A DNA stretch of 33,932 nt from Candidatus Aminicenantota bacterium (GTDB lineage: Bacteria > Acidobacteriota > Aminicenantia > UBA2199). Location: contig WVZO01000161.1 in assembly GCA_011772425.1 (NCBI GenBank), forward strand, positions 1 to 33,932. Reading direction: 5' to 3'. Below are positions 19,982 through 29,330 of the stretch, one piece after another (positions within the stretch are counted from its first letter, which is position 1; each line of letters begins with the position of its first letter). The notes beneath the pieces are model-generated. The model searched no databases. It was given only the letters and a program-made list of their open reading frames with translations, and had not been told where the DNA came from. Made by a program: the position numbers and the translations under genes.

Positions 19982-21760
19982 TCAATGAACTTCGTTGATG
20001 TATTTTAACTCCGGGCCGGAAAAGATAAGAACCAATTTGATAAGCGCGGTTTTACCAATACTCCGCTGCATTTTCGTGTCACGATTGTAAGTCCTCAATT
20101 GCTGCTCCGCTTCTGATTTTAGCTGCTTAACCTTCTCCTCCCTGTATTCGCTTGTCTTTATATACTTGATCTCAACCAGGTAAGAATAACCGATTCCATC
20201 ATACACTGAAAGAAACGGCTCCAAAAAAAGATCAGCATAACCTTTGCTCAATTCTTTTTCCGAGTGTATGAGGTAAAGGTCGCTTAATCCCAGGTAGACA
20301 TTTAAAAATGCCTGGATAGATTTTTCTCCGGTAACCAGGTCGCGCAGTCCCATGCTTTCTTTCATCAGCTCACAAATGTATGCAAATAAAGGCCGCCATT
20401 TGCCATCATACGCCATATCACTCATCAGGTCCCCATACCTGGATAAATCAATATTGAATACATTTGTCTCCCTGTATCCCTTCTCGATATATTCATAAAA
20501 AAGCCGCTTAACGGTTTCATTGGGAACAGTTAAACGCAATTTGTTCCTTTCCACCCCCTCGATGGTTAAAAGACCGAAATAAAACAACAACGATATAAAA
20601 TTATTGGTTTCTTGTAATTCATCCAAAGGAAATCCTTTGGCAATACCGGGTTGAAGGATTTCCTTCTCCTCTATCACTTCCCTTAATTTTGAAAAATTGC
20701 CGTTAGAACGTACGACTCCATCCCTGTCCACTATAATTAAATGTCTGAGTTTGCCGTAATCGATGCGAACATTCCGGTCGATGAGGTCATCCGGCATGCC
20801 ATCACCCTGGATATATTGGTCGATAAAGTAAAACACCATATCCGGGTTAAATAACGTTCCGTTTGCTTTCTTTGAAAAGGCGTAATTATTATACCAGGTG
20901 GTCATGATGTTTAACAACTCATTTTCCTGGTGCTTAATCCCCCCACTTTTCCTGTAGTAATCAATGATTTCTTTCACATCCGTTTCGGTAAATCCCAGCA
21001 TGCGGTTAAAACCGGGAGCAGTGGAAATATTTTTACCGATATTGAATCCGCTGGTTACATCGTCTAGGGTAATCGGCGATACACCTGTTATGAACAGCCG
21101 GGATATGGGCGCACCGGAACCGGTGGTGCCGCCTTTCAAAACATTAAAAAATGCCCTGAAAAATCCTTCGCCGCGGGTCAGATTTTTATAATCCCCGCTG
21201 CCGGACGTGGATAAAACGGTATTGGCAAAATTATCATATTCATCGATCAACACATAGAGTTTCCGGTTCGAGTTTTTGCACAAATTGGTAACCCTTAATA
21301 ATATGTCGGCAGCGGACCCCATATTGCTCAGGTCTTCTCGCAATTTCTCCAGCTCCTGGGTATCCAATTCATCGACATATTTACTTAAAAAAGAATTAAC
21401 AACCGTCCGCACATTGTTTAAAAACGATGTTTCCAATCGTTTATAATCAGGATCAACCGTAGAAAAATTGAATTTCAAGATCAAATATTTATTTTTTTCC
21501 AGTGTCGGATATCCATGGATATGGGTCCCTTTGTAGAACAAATCGAATTGATCCGACCTGGAAATATCATAATAGGTTTCCATGATGGAAAGGAACAGGG
21601 ACTTCCCAAATCTTCGCGGCCTGATAAAGAAAAGATAATCCCCGGCCTCTTCGATTAACGGCAAATATTGGGTTTTGTCCACATAATAATAATTGCCCAG
21701 TACAATTTTTTCATAATCCGCCAGACCGTAAGGGATTCGTTTAATCACTTTATCATTCAT
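19982..21760 (-). CDS. AAA-ATPase-like protein with C-terminal PDDEXK_9 nuclease domain
   Basis: 592 residues. The start MNDKVIKRIPYGLADYEKIV and YYYVDKTQYLPLIEEAGDYL are hallmarks of the AAA-ATPase_like family (PF09820). Walker A is RPRRFGKSLFLS (about residue 50), Walker B is KLYVLIDEYDNFA (about residue 170). The C-terminus contains a PDDEXK_9 nuclease: YADLFLEPFLSVYDGIGYSYLVEIKYIK with D, E and K in order. These proteins are very abundant in gut and uncultured Bacteroidota-like genomes; a role in mobile elements or conflict is suspected but untested. It converges on the hypothetical gene at 19446. It is intact and has a near-consensus promoter. Confidence 0.93.
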   Translation of the reverse strand: MNDKVIKRIPYGLADYEKIVLGNYYYVDKTQYLPLIEEAGDYLFFIRPRRFGKSLFLSIMETYYDISRSDQFDLFYKGTHIHGYPTLEKNKYLILKFNFSTVDPDYKRLETSFLNNVRTVVNSFLSKYVDELDTQELEKLREDLSNMGSAADILLRVTNLCKNSNRKLYVLIDEYDNFANTVLSTSGSGDYKNLTRGEGFFRAFFNVLKGGTTGSGAPISRLFITGVSPITLDDVTSGFNIGKNISTAPGFNRMLGFTETDVKEIIDYYRKSGGIKHQENELLNIMTTWYNNYAFSKKANGTLFNPDMVFYFIDQYIQGDGMPDDLIDRNVRIDYGKLRHLIIVDRDGVVRSNGNFSKLREVIEEKEILQPGIAKGFPLDELQETNNFISLLFYFGLLTIEGVERNKLRLTVPNETVKRLFYEYIEKGYRETNVFNIDLSRYGDLMSDMAYDGKWRPLFAYICELMKESMGLRDLVTGEKSIQAFLNVYLGLSDLYLIHSEKELSKGYADLFLEPFLSVYDGIGYSYLVEIKYIKTSEYREEKVKQLKSEAEQQLRTYNRDTKMQRSIGKTALIKLVLIFSGPELKYINEVH

Positions 21761-21775
21761 TTAACCACCGGAAAG

Positions 21776-21804
21776 ATTATATATTACTTCAATCGGTATT
21801 GCAA
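21776..21804 (-). promoter_or_regulatory. Promoter of the AAA-ATPase/PDDEXK_9 gene
   Basis: On the minus strand TTGCAA (21799-21804), 17-base spacer, TATAAT (21776-21781); 15 bases then lead to the ATG, leaving room for a leader of only about eight bases. Confidence 0.65.
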
Positions 21805-21816
21805 ATCAAATATCCC

Positions 21817-21845
21817 TTGAATTCTTTCCTGGTTTATGTTAAATA
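21817..21845 (+). promoter_or_regulatory. Candidate promoter of the GH92 gene
   Basis: TTGAAT (21817-21822), 17-base spacer, TAAATA (21840-21845). AAGGAG precedes the ATG at 21880. It is divergent from the adjacent ATPase promoter. Confidence 0.5.
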
Positions 21846-21879
21846 GCAAAGGTGGTAATATCTTATTTAAGGAGAACAC

Positions 21880-24240
21880 ATGACAAAGCAATTCAATTAT
21901 ATTTTTTTCTGCTTAATTATTTTTGGGGCGGTTTTGATTTGTGCCGAAATTCCACCAGGTATGCAGCAGGATAAAACACCCTATGACTATGTAAATCCAT
22001 TTATCGGTACGGATGATATGGGGCACACCTTTCCCGGGGCTTCCGTTCCCTTCGGCCTGGTGCAGCTCAGTCCTGAGACGGATACGGTTCCCTACAGTTA
22101 TGGGAAAGGTTACAATCCCGAAGTCTACAGGTATTGTTCGGGATACCAATACAAGGACAAAACCATCGTCGGTTTCAGTCATACCCATTTCAGCGGTACC
22201 GGTCATTCCGATTTAGGTGACTTTTTAATCATGCCTACCGTGGGTGAGCTTAAACTGGAACCGGGCAGCAAAGATAATCCCGACAGCGGATACCGGTCAC
22301 GTTATTCTCATAACAATGAAGAGGCACATCCCGGATATTATTCCGTTAAACTGGACGATTACGATATCGGGGTAGAGTTGACGGCCACGGAACGCATGGG
22401 ATTTCACAAGTACACGTTTCCGGAAACAAAGGATGGGCATATTATTCTGGATTTAACAACAGGAATTTATAATTATGAGGGAAAAGTGGTATGGTCTTCG
22501 CTGCGAGTAGAGCATGATCGTTTAGTAACCGGGTTCAGGCAGACAAACGGATGGGCCCGGACCCGGTATATTTATTTCGCCATGGCATTTTCCCGGCCAA
22601 TGAAGTCCTATGGTTTAAGGAACGATGAAAAACTGACATACCGCGGCTTCTGGAGAAAATGGCATGAAGATGAAAATTTCCCGGAAAGGGCCGGACATAG
22701 AGTAAAAGGATATTTCAACTTTGAGACAGAGAAAGATGAAGAAATCCTGGTCAAGTTTGCCCTGTCGAGCGTCAGCACGCGGAATGCTTTGGAAAACCTG
22801 AAAACAGAGATTCCCGGCTGGGATTTCGCTGAAGTCAAAAAAAGGGCAAAAGACTCATGGAATAACGAACTATCAAGAATTGCAGTTCAGGCCGATGAAG
22901 AGAGGAAAACTATTTTTTACACAGCGATGTACCACTGTTTTCTTAACCCGGTTGTCTATTCCGACGTCAACGGTGAATATCGCGGCCTGGATCAAAATAT
23001 TCATAAAGCGAACGAATTCACCAATTATACTATTTTTTCCCTCTGGGATACCTTTCGGGCGCTTCATCCGTTATATACAATCATCCAGCAGAAACGCACC
23101 AATGACATCATAAACTCTATGCTTGCCCATTATAAACAAAGCGTGCATAAGATATTACCTGTCTGGTCCCATCACGCCAATGAGAACTGGTGTATGATCG
23201 GTTATCATAGTGTGCCGGTCATTGTCGATGCTTTTATGAAAGGCATTCGCGGATACGATGTCAAAAGGGCATTTAAGGCGGTTGTGGCCAGTGCACAATA
23301 TGATCCCTATGATGGAATCGGTTATTATAAAAAATATGGGTATGTACCGGAAGACCTGAACAACAATTCTGCATCAAAAACATTAGAATATGCCTATGAT
23401 GATTGGACAATCTATAAATTTGCCGAAGCAATTGGCAATGAAAAAGCAGCAAAAGAATTCCTGGAACGATCGGGATACTACAAGAACCTATTTGATGAGC
23501 AAACCAAATTCATCCGTGCCAAAAACTCGGATGGAAAATGGAAAACGCCCTTCGACCCTTTAAGTACGGCGGGACAGGGGTTCATTGAAGGGAATGCCTG
23601 GAATTATTCTCTTTATGTCCCCCATGATATGAGAGGATTTATTCGCTTATTAGGAGGAAATGATAAATTGGTAAACTGGCTGGATTCTTTATTCATAATG
23701 GAAGTTTCCGAAGAAAGTATCGCCCACAGCGAAGATGTCACCAGGGTAGGTATGATCGGTAATTATGTTCACGGTAATGAACCCAGCCATCATATACCTT
23801 ACTTATATTGTTATGCCGGGAAACCATGGAAAACCCAGGAAAGAATACATCAAATCGTTAATTCGATGTATAAAGCTGCCCCCGATGGGCTTTGCGGCAA
23901 TGATGACTGCGGCCAGATGTCTGCCTGGTACATTTTCAGTTCCCTGGGGTTTTACCCGGTTTGCCCGGGCAGCAACGAATATGTCATTGGCAGCCCCTGT
24001 ATTGATAAAGCGGTTATAAACCTGGAAAATGGCAAGCAATTCGTGGTTGAAGCAAAAAACCTTAATAGGCAGAATATTTATATCCAAGGGGTGCGCTTAA
24101 ATGGGAAGCCCTACAATCATTGTTATATTAAACACAGTGATATCATGAATGGCGGTACGCTTATTTTTGAGATGGGACCGGCACCCAATAAAACCTGGGG
24201 CAGTGGAATTGATAATATGCCCTATTCCCTGGTTAAATAA
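21880..24240 (+). CDS. GH92 family alpha-mannosidase, secreted
   Basis: 786 residues. Signal peptide residues 1-22 (FNYIFFCLIIFGAVLICAE); the protein is exported. The opening YVNPFIGTDDMGHTFPGASVPFG is the GH92 signature. The catalytic domain carries SLWDTFRALHPLYTI, EGNAWNYSLYVPHDM, GNEPSHHIPYLY (about residue 632) and NDDCGQMSAWYIFSSLGFYP (about residue 672), which include the calcium-binding and general acid/base positions of this family. GH92 enzymes are calcium-dependent exo-alpha-mannosidases that trim N-glycan or mannan chains. Length and motifs are complete. It stands alone, with no SusC/D or other glycosidase nearby, so it is not in a typical polysaccharide locus. AAGGAG supports the start. 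Confidence 0.96.
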   Translation: MTKQFNYIFFCLIIFGAVLICAEIPPGMQQDKTPYDYVNPFIGTDDMGHTFPGASVPFGLVQLSPETDTVPYSYGKGYNPEVYRYCSGYQYKDKTIVGFSHTHFSGTGHSDLGDFLIMPTVGELKLEPGSKDNPDSGYRSRYSHNNEEAHPGYYSVKLDDYDIGVELTATERMGFHKYTFPETKDGHIILDLTTGIYNYEGKVVWSSLRVEHDRLVTGFRQTNGWARTRYIYFAMAFSRPMKSYGLRNDEKLTYRGFWRKWHEDENFPERAGHRVKGYFNFETEKDEEILVKFALSSVSTRNALENLKTEIPGWDFAEVKKRAKDSWNNELSRIAVQADEERKTIFYTAMYHCFLNPVVYSDVNGEYRGLDQNIHKANEFTNYTIFSLWDTFRALHPLYTIIQQKRTNDIINSMLAHYKQSVHKILPVWSHHANENWCMIGYHSVPVIVDAFMKGIRGYDVKRAFKAVVASAQYDPYDGIGYYKKYGYVPEDLNNNSASKTLEYAYDDWTIYKFAEAIGNEKAAKEFLERSGYYKNLFDEQTKFIRAKNSDGKWKTPFDPLSTAGQGFIEGNAWNYSLYVPHDMRGFIRLLGGNDKLVNWLDSLFIMEVSEESIAHSEDVTRVGMIGNYVHGNEPSHHIPYLYCYAGKPWKTQERIHQIVNSMYKAAPDGLCGNDDCGQMSAWYIFSSLGFYPVCPGSNEYVIGSPCIDKAVINLENGKQFVVEAKNLNRQNIYIQGVRLNGKPYNHCYIKHSDIMNGGTLIFEMGPAPNKTWGSGIDNMPYSLVK

Positions 24241-24275
24241 AGAAAAGGTGCGTTTTTGGTTCCACCCCGGCTGGT

Positions 24276-26582
24276 TTAAGACAGGAGGATGTATTTTTCT
24301 ATCATTGAGTACAGTGTATTGGCGTCAATGGGTTTGGATAAATAATCATCCATGCCTGCGGCCAAAAACCTTTCCCTGTCTCCTTTTAATGCATGCGCGG
24401 TTAACGCTATAATAGGAATCTTTTTGAAATCTTTAAACTTCCTGATGGTTTTTGTTGCTTCCATTCCATCCATCACCGGCATCTGGACATCCATCAATAT
24501 AATATCATATTGATCTCTTTTCTTTTTTCCTTTGAAATTCCCTTTCCCGTTTCCATCACTATTTGTTTTACATTTAAGGGCCTCGATTGCTTCTTTTCCA
24601 TTCTCCACTGCGGTCACCAGCCAGCCTTTATTTTTCATTAGTGCAATAATCAACTTACGGTTGATTTCATTATCCTCAGCCAACAATATATTAACGATAC
24701 CATTATTAATCCTGTTTAGCTGGGCATGCACATGACCGGAAGGCGGAATTTCTTTTTGTTTTTCAGGCATTGGTCCCGGCCGAATCTCCAGCACATCCTG
24801 TAATTCCCCTGATTCTCCCCCTGGTTTTTCCAGGGGAATGGTAAAATAAAACCGGCTGCCTTTGTTTTCCCGGCTCTCTACTCGAATGGCCCCCCCCATG
24901 ACCCGGATAATCTCCTGGGAGATAGCCAATCCAAGTCCGGTTCCTCCGTATCTCCGTGTCATGGAACCGTCCGCCTGGGTGAAACTGGAAAAAATGGTAT
25001 CCAGTTTCTCGCGGGGTATCCCGATTCCCGTATCGGTCACTGAAAAAAGAACTTCCAGGTTATTTTTTTCTTTATTGTCAACTTCCACCTCAACGGCAAC
25101 CGCCACCCCTCCTTTTTCCGTAAATTTTATCGCGTTTCCCACCAGGTTGATCATCACCTGGCGCAGGCGGCAGGCATCTCCTTTTAATAATCGTGGTACG
25201 CGCGGGTCAATCTCATAAATGAGAGTCAAACCTTTCTTTTTGGCAGTAATAAAAAAGGTATTCACCGCTTCTTGTATAATCACCCGTAAGTCAAAGGGTA
25301 TGGACTCCAGGGTAAATTTTCCTGCCTCTATTTTGGAAAGGTCCAGCACCTCGTTAATAACATCCAACAATAGTCCCCCTGAACGTTTGATCAAATCCAG
25401 GTACTCCTCTTGCTGTGAATCCAAATCCGTGGATAAAATCAACTCTACCATTCCCAGGATACCGTTTAAAGGGGTGCGAATTTCATGGCTCATATTAGCC
25501 AGGAAGTTGCTTTTGGCTCTATTGGCTGCTTCGGCTTCATTCCTGGCCTCGATCAAATGAAGGGTTCGCTGGTTGATAATCTTTTCCAGGTTCTCCCGGA
25601 TGGAATGAACTTCCAAAACGGTCTCATTGTAATGGGTGGACATGGTAACCAGTTCCTTGTAGGCAGGAGTGGGAAAAAGCAAACCGCTTTCCCCCTCTGC
25701 CATTTTCCGGGTGGCATCATTAAACTCTTCCAGGAACAAATTAACGGAATTTAAAAACATAACAATATTAAACCCGATGGTAATAATACTCATCACGATA
25801 AAAAGGATAACTTCACCCAGCGGTTTATTCCCACTGTTGATAAATTGTGCCAGGACAATCAATGTCAGTAATACTAAAAAAATAATGAAATAGGAATTCT
25901 TCCGATAACTAAATACATACTTTTTCTCAAAATTGATATGTCGATGGAAGAGAATTTCCTTCACTTTTTTCCGGATGGGGCTCGCCCAATACTCTGCGAT
26001 AGTAAAGCCAAAATAACTGTTGACAATGGATGCGATCACACCCCCCACAAAAATGACAGCCGAACTCTCCAGGGATGACGTCATCTTCATGTTCAGATAT
26101 ACCACCGCAAAAATAACAGCAAAAGAACAAAAGGCAACGATTAACGCATTACGTGCGGGTATATTGGACAGTGCATCCAGGAGGTCTATTAATTGCTGAT
26201 TATCCAATTCCCGGATGCTGTTTCCTTCAGGATCTTGTCGCAGCAAACGGTTGACCAACCGATATCTCTTATCGATCCCGGAAAACCCTAAAGGATGAAA
26301 CAACCCGGATTGAATAAAATAAATAATCGAAGCGATTGCAACTAAGATCAAGAGGTTCTGTGTAAACGCCTGAAGTTCATGGGGGCGAAAGTCCACACTT
26401 CCATAGATAAAAAAGTAACCGTAACCCACCGCAAACCAGGCACCCAGGAGAGAAAAGAAGGCAACCCCCAGGCCAAAGGAAATCTTTTGTCCAATAAAGA
26501 AAAACACGTTATGGATAAACGTAACAAATTTTTTTTTCTTTATTTCTACATTCACCTTACTTACCTTACTTACCTGACTCAC
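24276..26582 (-). CDS. Membrane hybrid histidine kinase / response regulator
   Basis: About 768 residues from a GTG at 26580-26582; a second GTG ten codons on is equally possible. Residues 20-300 contain about six membrane helices in two blocks. A HAMP-like segment ([16 protein letters not shown]) leads to His[22 protein letters not shown] (His at about 365), then HATPase_c ([39 protein letters not shown]), and a C-terminal receiver ([13 protein letters not shown], phospho-Asp in [13 protein letters not shown], Lys in DDYLSKPI). The domains needed for autophosphorylation and internal phosphotransfer are present; no separate regulator gene is adjacent, so output is unknown. The start overlaps the end of the dehydrogenase gene within a 9-bp tandem repeat. 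Confidence 0.93.
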   Translation of the reverse strand: MSQVSKVSKVNVEIKKKKFVTFIHNVFFFIGQKISFGLGVAFFSLLGAWFAVGYGYFFIYGSVDFRPHELQAFTQNLLILVAIASIIYFIQSGLFHPLGFSGIDKRYRLVNRLLRQDPEGNSIRELDNQQLIDLLDALSNIPARNALIVAFCSFAVIFAVVYLNMKMTSSLESSAVIFVGGVIASIVNSYFGFTIAEYWASPIRKKVKEILFHRHINFEKKYVFSYRKNSYFIIFLVLLTLIVLAQFINSGNKPLGEVILFIVMSIITIGFNIVMFLNSVNLFLEEFNDATRKMAEGESGLLFPTPAYKELVTMSTHYNETVLEVHSIRENLEKIINQRTLHLIEARNEAEAANRAKSNFLANMSHEIRTPLNGILGMVELILSTDLDSQQEEYLDLIKRSGGLLLDVINEVLDLSKIEAGKFTLESIPFDLRVIIQEAVNTFFITAKKKGLTLIYEIDPRVPRLLKGDACRLRQVMINLVGNAIKFTEKGGVAVAVEVEVDNKEKNNLEVLFSVTDTGIGIPREKLDTIFSSFTQADGSMTRRYGGTGLGLAISQEIIRVMGGAIRVESRENKGSRFYFTIPLEKPGGESGELQDVLEIRPGPMPEKQKEIPPSGHVHAQLNRINNGIVNILLAEDNEINRKLIIALMKNKGWLVTAVENGKEAIEALKCKTNSDGNGKGNFKGKKKRDQYDIILMDVQMPVMDGMEATKTIRKFKDFKKIPIIALTAHALKGDRERFLAAGMDDYLSKPIDANTLYSMIEKYILLS

Positions 26583-26591
26583 CTGACTCGC
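26551..26591 (-). repeat. 9-bp tandem repeat spanning a stop and a start
   Basis: On the minus strand four units, GAGTCAGGT, GAGTCAGGT, AAGTAAGGT, AAGTAAGGT, then GAATG. They encode the GESGESGK tail and TAA stop of the dehydrogenase and, in another frame, the first residues of the kinase. Confidence 0.75.
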
Positions 26592-27558
26592 CGCGGTTCT
26601 TCCATTCTTCTACCAGGTTTTGAGGTGTACGGCCGGACAGGGCCTGTTTGACATTATCAACGGTTATTTGGGCCATTGCCAGGCGTGTGGTATACGTGGC
26701 GCTGCCAAGGTGGGGGACCAGTACCACATTTTTCAACTGCTTTAATTTTTCCGTGACCTGCGGTTCGCATTCGTACACATCCAGGCCGGCGCCAAACAAT
26801 TCGTTCTTCTCCAACGTCTCAGCCAAATAGGTTTCATCCATCAAATCCCCCCGCGAGGCATTGATAAAAATCGCATCCGACTTCATCAAATCAAATACAT
26901 CTTTGTTAAACAGGTGATGCGTTTCCGGGGAGGAAGGAATATGTAAGGAAACAATGTCCGCCTGCTGAACCAGGTCAGGAAAACTCATATATTCAAAACC
27001 ATATTTTTTTTCCAGGTGCTCTTTCCTGGTCTGGTCATAATAAATGACCCTCATGCCAAAGACCAGGGCTCGCAAAGCAGCAGCCAGGCCAATGCGGCCC
27101 ATACCAACGATACCCAGGACAGCGCCTTTTAGTTCTTTGCCCAGCAGCAAATTGGCGCCCCAACCCTTAAACTGCCCTTTCCTGACAAAATCATCCCCTT
27201 CGACAATTCGACGGGAAACTGCCAATATCAAGGCCATTGTCAGGTCGGCAGTGGTATCGGTCAAAACATCAGGGGTATTGGTCACCAGGACACCTTTTTT
27301 AATGGCATAACCAACATCAATGTTATTGTACCCAACTGCATAATTGGCAATAATTTTTAAATTTTTCCCCAGGTCGATAATATGTTTGTCGATCTTATCA
27401 GATAGAAAACTGATTAACGCTTCTGCATCGGGATTTTCCTTCAACACCTCGGCCAGGCTTTTACTGCTGCCCTCAACTATAATAAGATTAAATTCCTTTT
27501 GTAATTGTTCGATCGCTTCTTTCTGGTACGTTTGCGTTAAAATAACCTTAGGTTTCAT
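26566..27558 (-). CDS. D-isomer-specific 2-hydroxyacid dehydrogenase (glyoxylate/hydroxypyruvate reductase type)
   Basis: 330 residues. NAD(P)-dependent enzyme reducing 2-oxoacids such as glyoxylate or hydroxypyruvate. Visible are [14 protein letters not shown], the Rossmann loop [15 protein letters not shown] (about residue 150), the catalytic Arg in [11 protein letters not shown], Glu in DVYECEP, and His in [13 protein letters not shown], all in the family order. The exact substrate cannot be read from sequence. The last eight residues (GESGESGK) come from a tandem repeat that replaces the normal end. GAGGAGG lies about 12 bases upstream. It is followed, overlapping, by the histidine kinase. 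Confidence 0.93.
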   Translation of the reverse strand: MKPKVILTQTYQKEAIEQLQKEFNLIIVEGSSKSLAEVLKENPDAEALISFLSDKIDKHIIDLGKNLKIIANYAVGYNNIDVGYAIKKGVLVTNTPDVLTDTTADLTMALILAVSRRIVEGDDFVRKGQFKGWGANLLLGKELKGAVLGIVGMGRIGLAAALRALVFGMRVIYYDQTRKEHLEKKYGFEYMSFPDLVQQADIVSLHIPSSPETHHLFNKDVFDLMKSDAIFINASRGDLMDETYLAETLEKNELFGAGLDVYECEPQVTEKLKQLKNVVLVPHLGSATYTTRLAMAQITVDNVKQALSGRTPQNLVEEWKNRGESGESGK

Positions 27559-27661
27559 CGTACTTTCGACAACCTCCTCAGGATTGCGCCAAATTCCAAA
27601 AATTTTGACGCAAATCTGTCCTTTGGTTGTTAACCTTACTTGTGTGTATTCCTATTAAATA

Positions 27662-28339
27662 TCAACGAACGAGTGGTGCGGTGAATGTGGGGGGTGTGGT
27701 TATGATTTCTACAATCAATTCATAAGACTTTACAAACTCCTGGTTTAGCAGCTGTTTATCCGGGAATACCTCTACCCCGGACTCCCTTAAAAGGTCTGTG
27801 GTTACAACAATGGCATAAAAGGGTTTTTTTAGGTACACCCTGAGTGGAAATAATTCCATTTCCACGAAATCAATTTCTCGTTTCACTTGTTCCCTCAGCC
27901 ATGTAGGGGTTTCTCTTTGGATAATATCAACGGTTACTCCTCTGGCCTTCCTGAGGCTCCCCGAATTAATGGATTTTAGAGGATAGGATTTTTCGTCTGA
28001 AAAATGATCCAGGATTTCCGTCGAACATATTTCTGCTGCTAAAAGAGGCATCGGACGATTAATATGCTCATTCAAACTACCTGCGGTTCCCAGGAAAAAT
28101 ATCTCTTTTTCCCGAACGTTTTCAATAAATTCCAGTAGGGTTAATAAATGGGGGTACCCCAGGAATCCAACGATTACCGTGTACTCCGGGAAAATCAACA
28201 ACTCACTGTTGAGTAGATTCAGGCAGCCCAGCGCTTCTTTTTTAAGTTTCTCGTAGTAGTCTTTATCCCAGAATTGTGGTATCAAGATCAAATGTGCTGG
28301 TAATTCAATGCGCTGAGGATTAAATAATATTTGCTCCAT
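27662..28339 (-). CDS. Nucleoside-phosphorylase-superfamily-like protein
   Basis: 225 residues. LLIFPEYTVIVGFLGYPHLL, then IFFLGTAGSLNEHI and DFVEMELFPLRVYLK match the spacing of the PNP_UDP_1 fold (a G-x-A-G loop and the E-M-E motif that holds the ribose). The usual catalytic Asp region is less clear (VVTTDLLRESGVEVFP). I call it a divergent phosphorylase or nucleosidase, substrate unknown. The start is 21 bases downstream of tRNA-Val on the same strand with no ribosome site, so it may be translated from the processed tRNA transcript. Confidence 0.6.
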   Translation of the reverse strand: MEQILFNPQRIELPAHLILIPQFWDKDYYEKLKKEALGCLNLLNSELLIFPEYTVIVGFLGYPHLLTLLEFIENVREKEIFFLGTAGSLNEHINRPMPLLAAEICSTEILDHFSDEKSYPLKSINSGSLRKARGVTVDIIQRETPTWLREQVKREIDFVEMELFPLRVYLKKPFYAIVVTTDLLRESGVEVFPDKQLLNQEFVKSYELIVEIITTPPTFTAPLVR

Positions 28340-28360
28340 TTTATTTACGACAATAAAATT

Positions 28361-28433
28361 TGGGCGATAGAGGATTTGAACCTCTGACTTCTACCGTGTG
28401 AAGGTAGCACTCTAGCCACTGAGTTAATCGCCC
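28361..28433 (-). tRNA. tRNA-Val(CAC)
   Basis: On the minus strand the acceptor stem GGGCGAT pairs with ATCGCCC, discriminator A. The D arm (CTCAGTGGCTAGAG), anticodon stem CTACC/GGTAG with loop TTCACAC (anticodon CAC, reads GTG) and T arm (CAGAGGTTCAAATCCTCT) are all present. CCA is not encoded. 73 bases. Confidence 0.93.
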
Positions 28434-28557
28434 GGGAAGTCATATTATATAACGAAATTGCAAATGAGTCAAGTGTTTTTTTAAGTCCTCAGCTCTGTTT
28501 TCAATGTTTCGTGCGCTGTGCTTGCGCCCTGCCAGGGCGACGTCATTCTCTTATAAG

Positions 28558-28707
28558 CACGAAATCCGAATTTCGAAATCCGAAACAAATCCAAAATTCA
28601 AATGTTCAAAATTCAAAACAAAGCAGTATGGTACGATGCTTTCGGGTTCTTTTCGTTTTGGTCATTTGAATTTGTTTCGAATTTCGTGATTCGAATTTCG
28701 GATTTTC
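28558..28707. repeat. Long imperfect palindrome of AATTCGAAAT type
   Basis: Arm 28558-28622 (CACGAAATCCGAATTTCGAA... AAATTCAAAAC) is largely reverse-complementary to 28651-28707 (TTTGGTCATTTGAATTTG ... GAATTTCGGATTTT). AT-rich intergenic palindromes built from the same words occur in several bacterial genomes. No gene is seen in 28434-28781. Confidence 0.8.
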
Positions 28708-28708
28708 A

Positions 28709-28745
28709 AGGGTGCGCCAAGCTTTTTAAGACTTTGACGCACCCT
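28709..28745. terminator. Hairpin before the lepB promoter
   Basis: GGGTGCG pairs with CGCACCC around a loop containing AAGCTTTTTAAG. It could isolate lepB from upstream transcription; no T-run follows directly, so termination is uncertain. Confidence 0.4.
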
Positions 28746-28773
28746 TGACAGCGTGCTGGGAATTTAATACAAT
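28745..28773 (+). promoter_or_regulatory. Near-perfect sigma70 promoter of lepB, probably leaderless
   Basis: TTGACA (28745-28750), 17-base spacer, TACAAT (28768-28773), then 8 bases (AGATTCTC) to the ATG at 28782. There is no Shine-Dalgarno in those 8 bases. Confidence 0.8.
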
Positions 28774-28781
28774 AGATTCTC

Positions 28782-29330
28782 ATGAGAAAGAAAGACCAAA
28801 AATCCAAATTCAAACGTTTTTTGAAATACATTATCTTTGACATAGCGATTGCCGCGGTCGTATCCATTTTCCTCATCACCTATGTGGCCTCCGCTTATAA
28901 AATCGAAGGCAATTCCATGCAAACCGTATTAAACGACCAGGAGCGAATCATCATCTCCAAATTGGCGGTAAGAAATGGGAATATCAATCGTTATGACATT
29001 GTGGTTCTACGCAAACCCGACCAACCCTCTAAATCCATTATAAAACGGGTAATCGGCTTGCCTGGGGAGATCATTGAGATCAGGGAAGGAGATGTTTATA
29101 TTAACGGCAGCAAATTAACTGAAACATACCTCAAAAAAGAAAAGGATATCATGTTCAAGTCCATGAATATGAAGCCGCTGCTGATCCAAAAGGGGCACTT
29201 CTTTGTTATCGGTGATAACCGTACCATCAGCCAGGATTCACGGGTTTTCGGTCCTGTGCCGGAGAACTACATTTATGGAAAGACGATCTTCAGATACTGG
29301 CCCCTTTCCAAATTCGGAAAGATTGAATGA
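28782..29330 (+). CDS. lepB: Signal peptidase I
   Basis: 182 residues. One N-terminal membrane helix (IIFDIAIAAVVSIFLITYVA), then the periplasmic catalytic domain: nucleophile Ser in KIEGNSMQTVL (about residue 45), general base Lys in SKSIIKRVIGLPGE (about residue 87), and the closing box GHFFVIGDNRTISQDSRVFGPVP. It cleaves signal peptides of exported proteins. The stop overlaps the ktrB start (ATGA at 29327-29330). Pairing of lepB with a potassium transporter in one transcript is unusual. The mRNA appears leaderless. Confidence 0.96.
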   Translation: MRKKDQKSKFKRFLKYIIFDIAIAAVVSIFLITYVASAYKIEGNSMQTVLNDQERIIISKLAVRNGNINRYDIVVLRKPDQPSKSIIKRVIGLPGEIIEIREGDVYINGSKLTETYLKKEKDIMFKSMNMKPLLIQKGHFFVIGDNRTISQDSRVFGPVPENYIYGKTIFRYWPLSKFGKIE

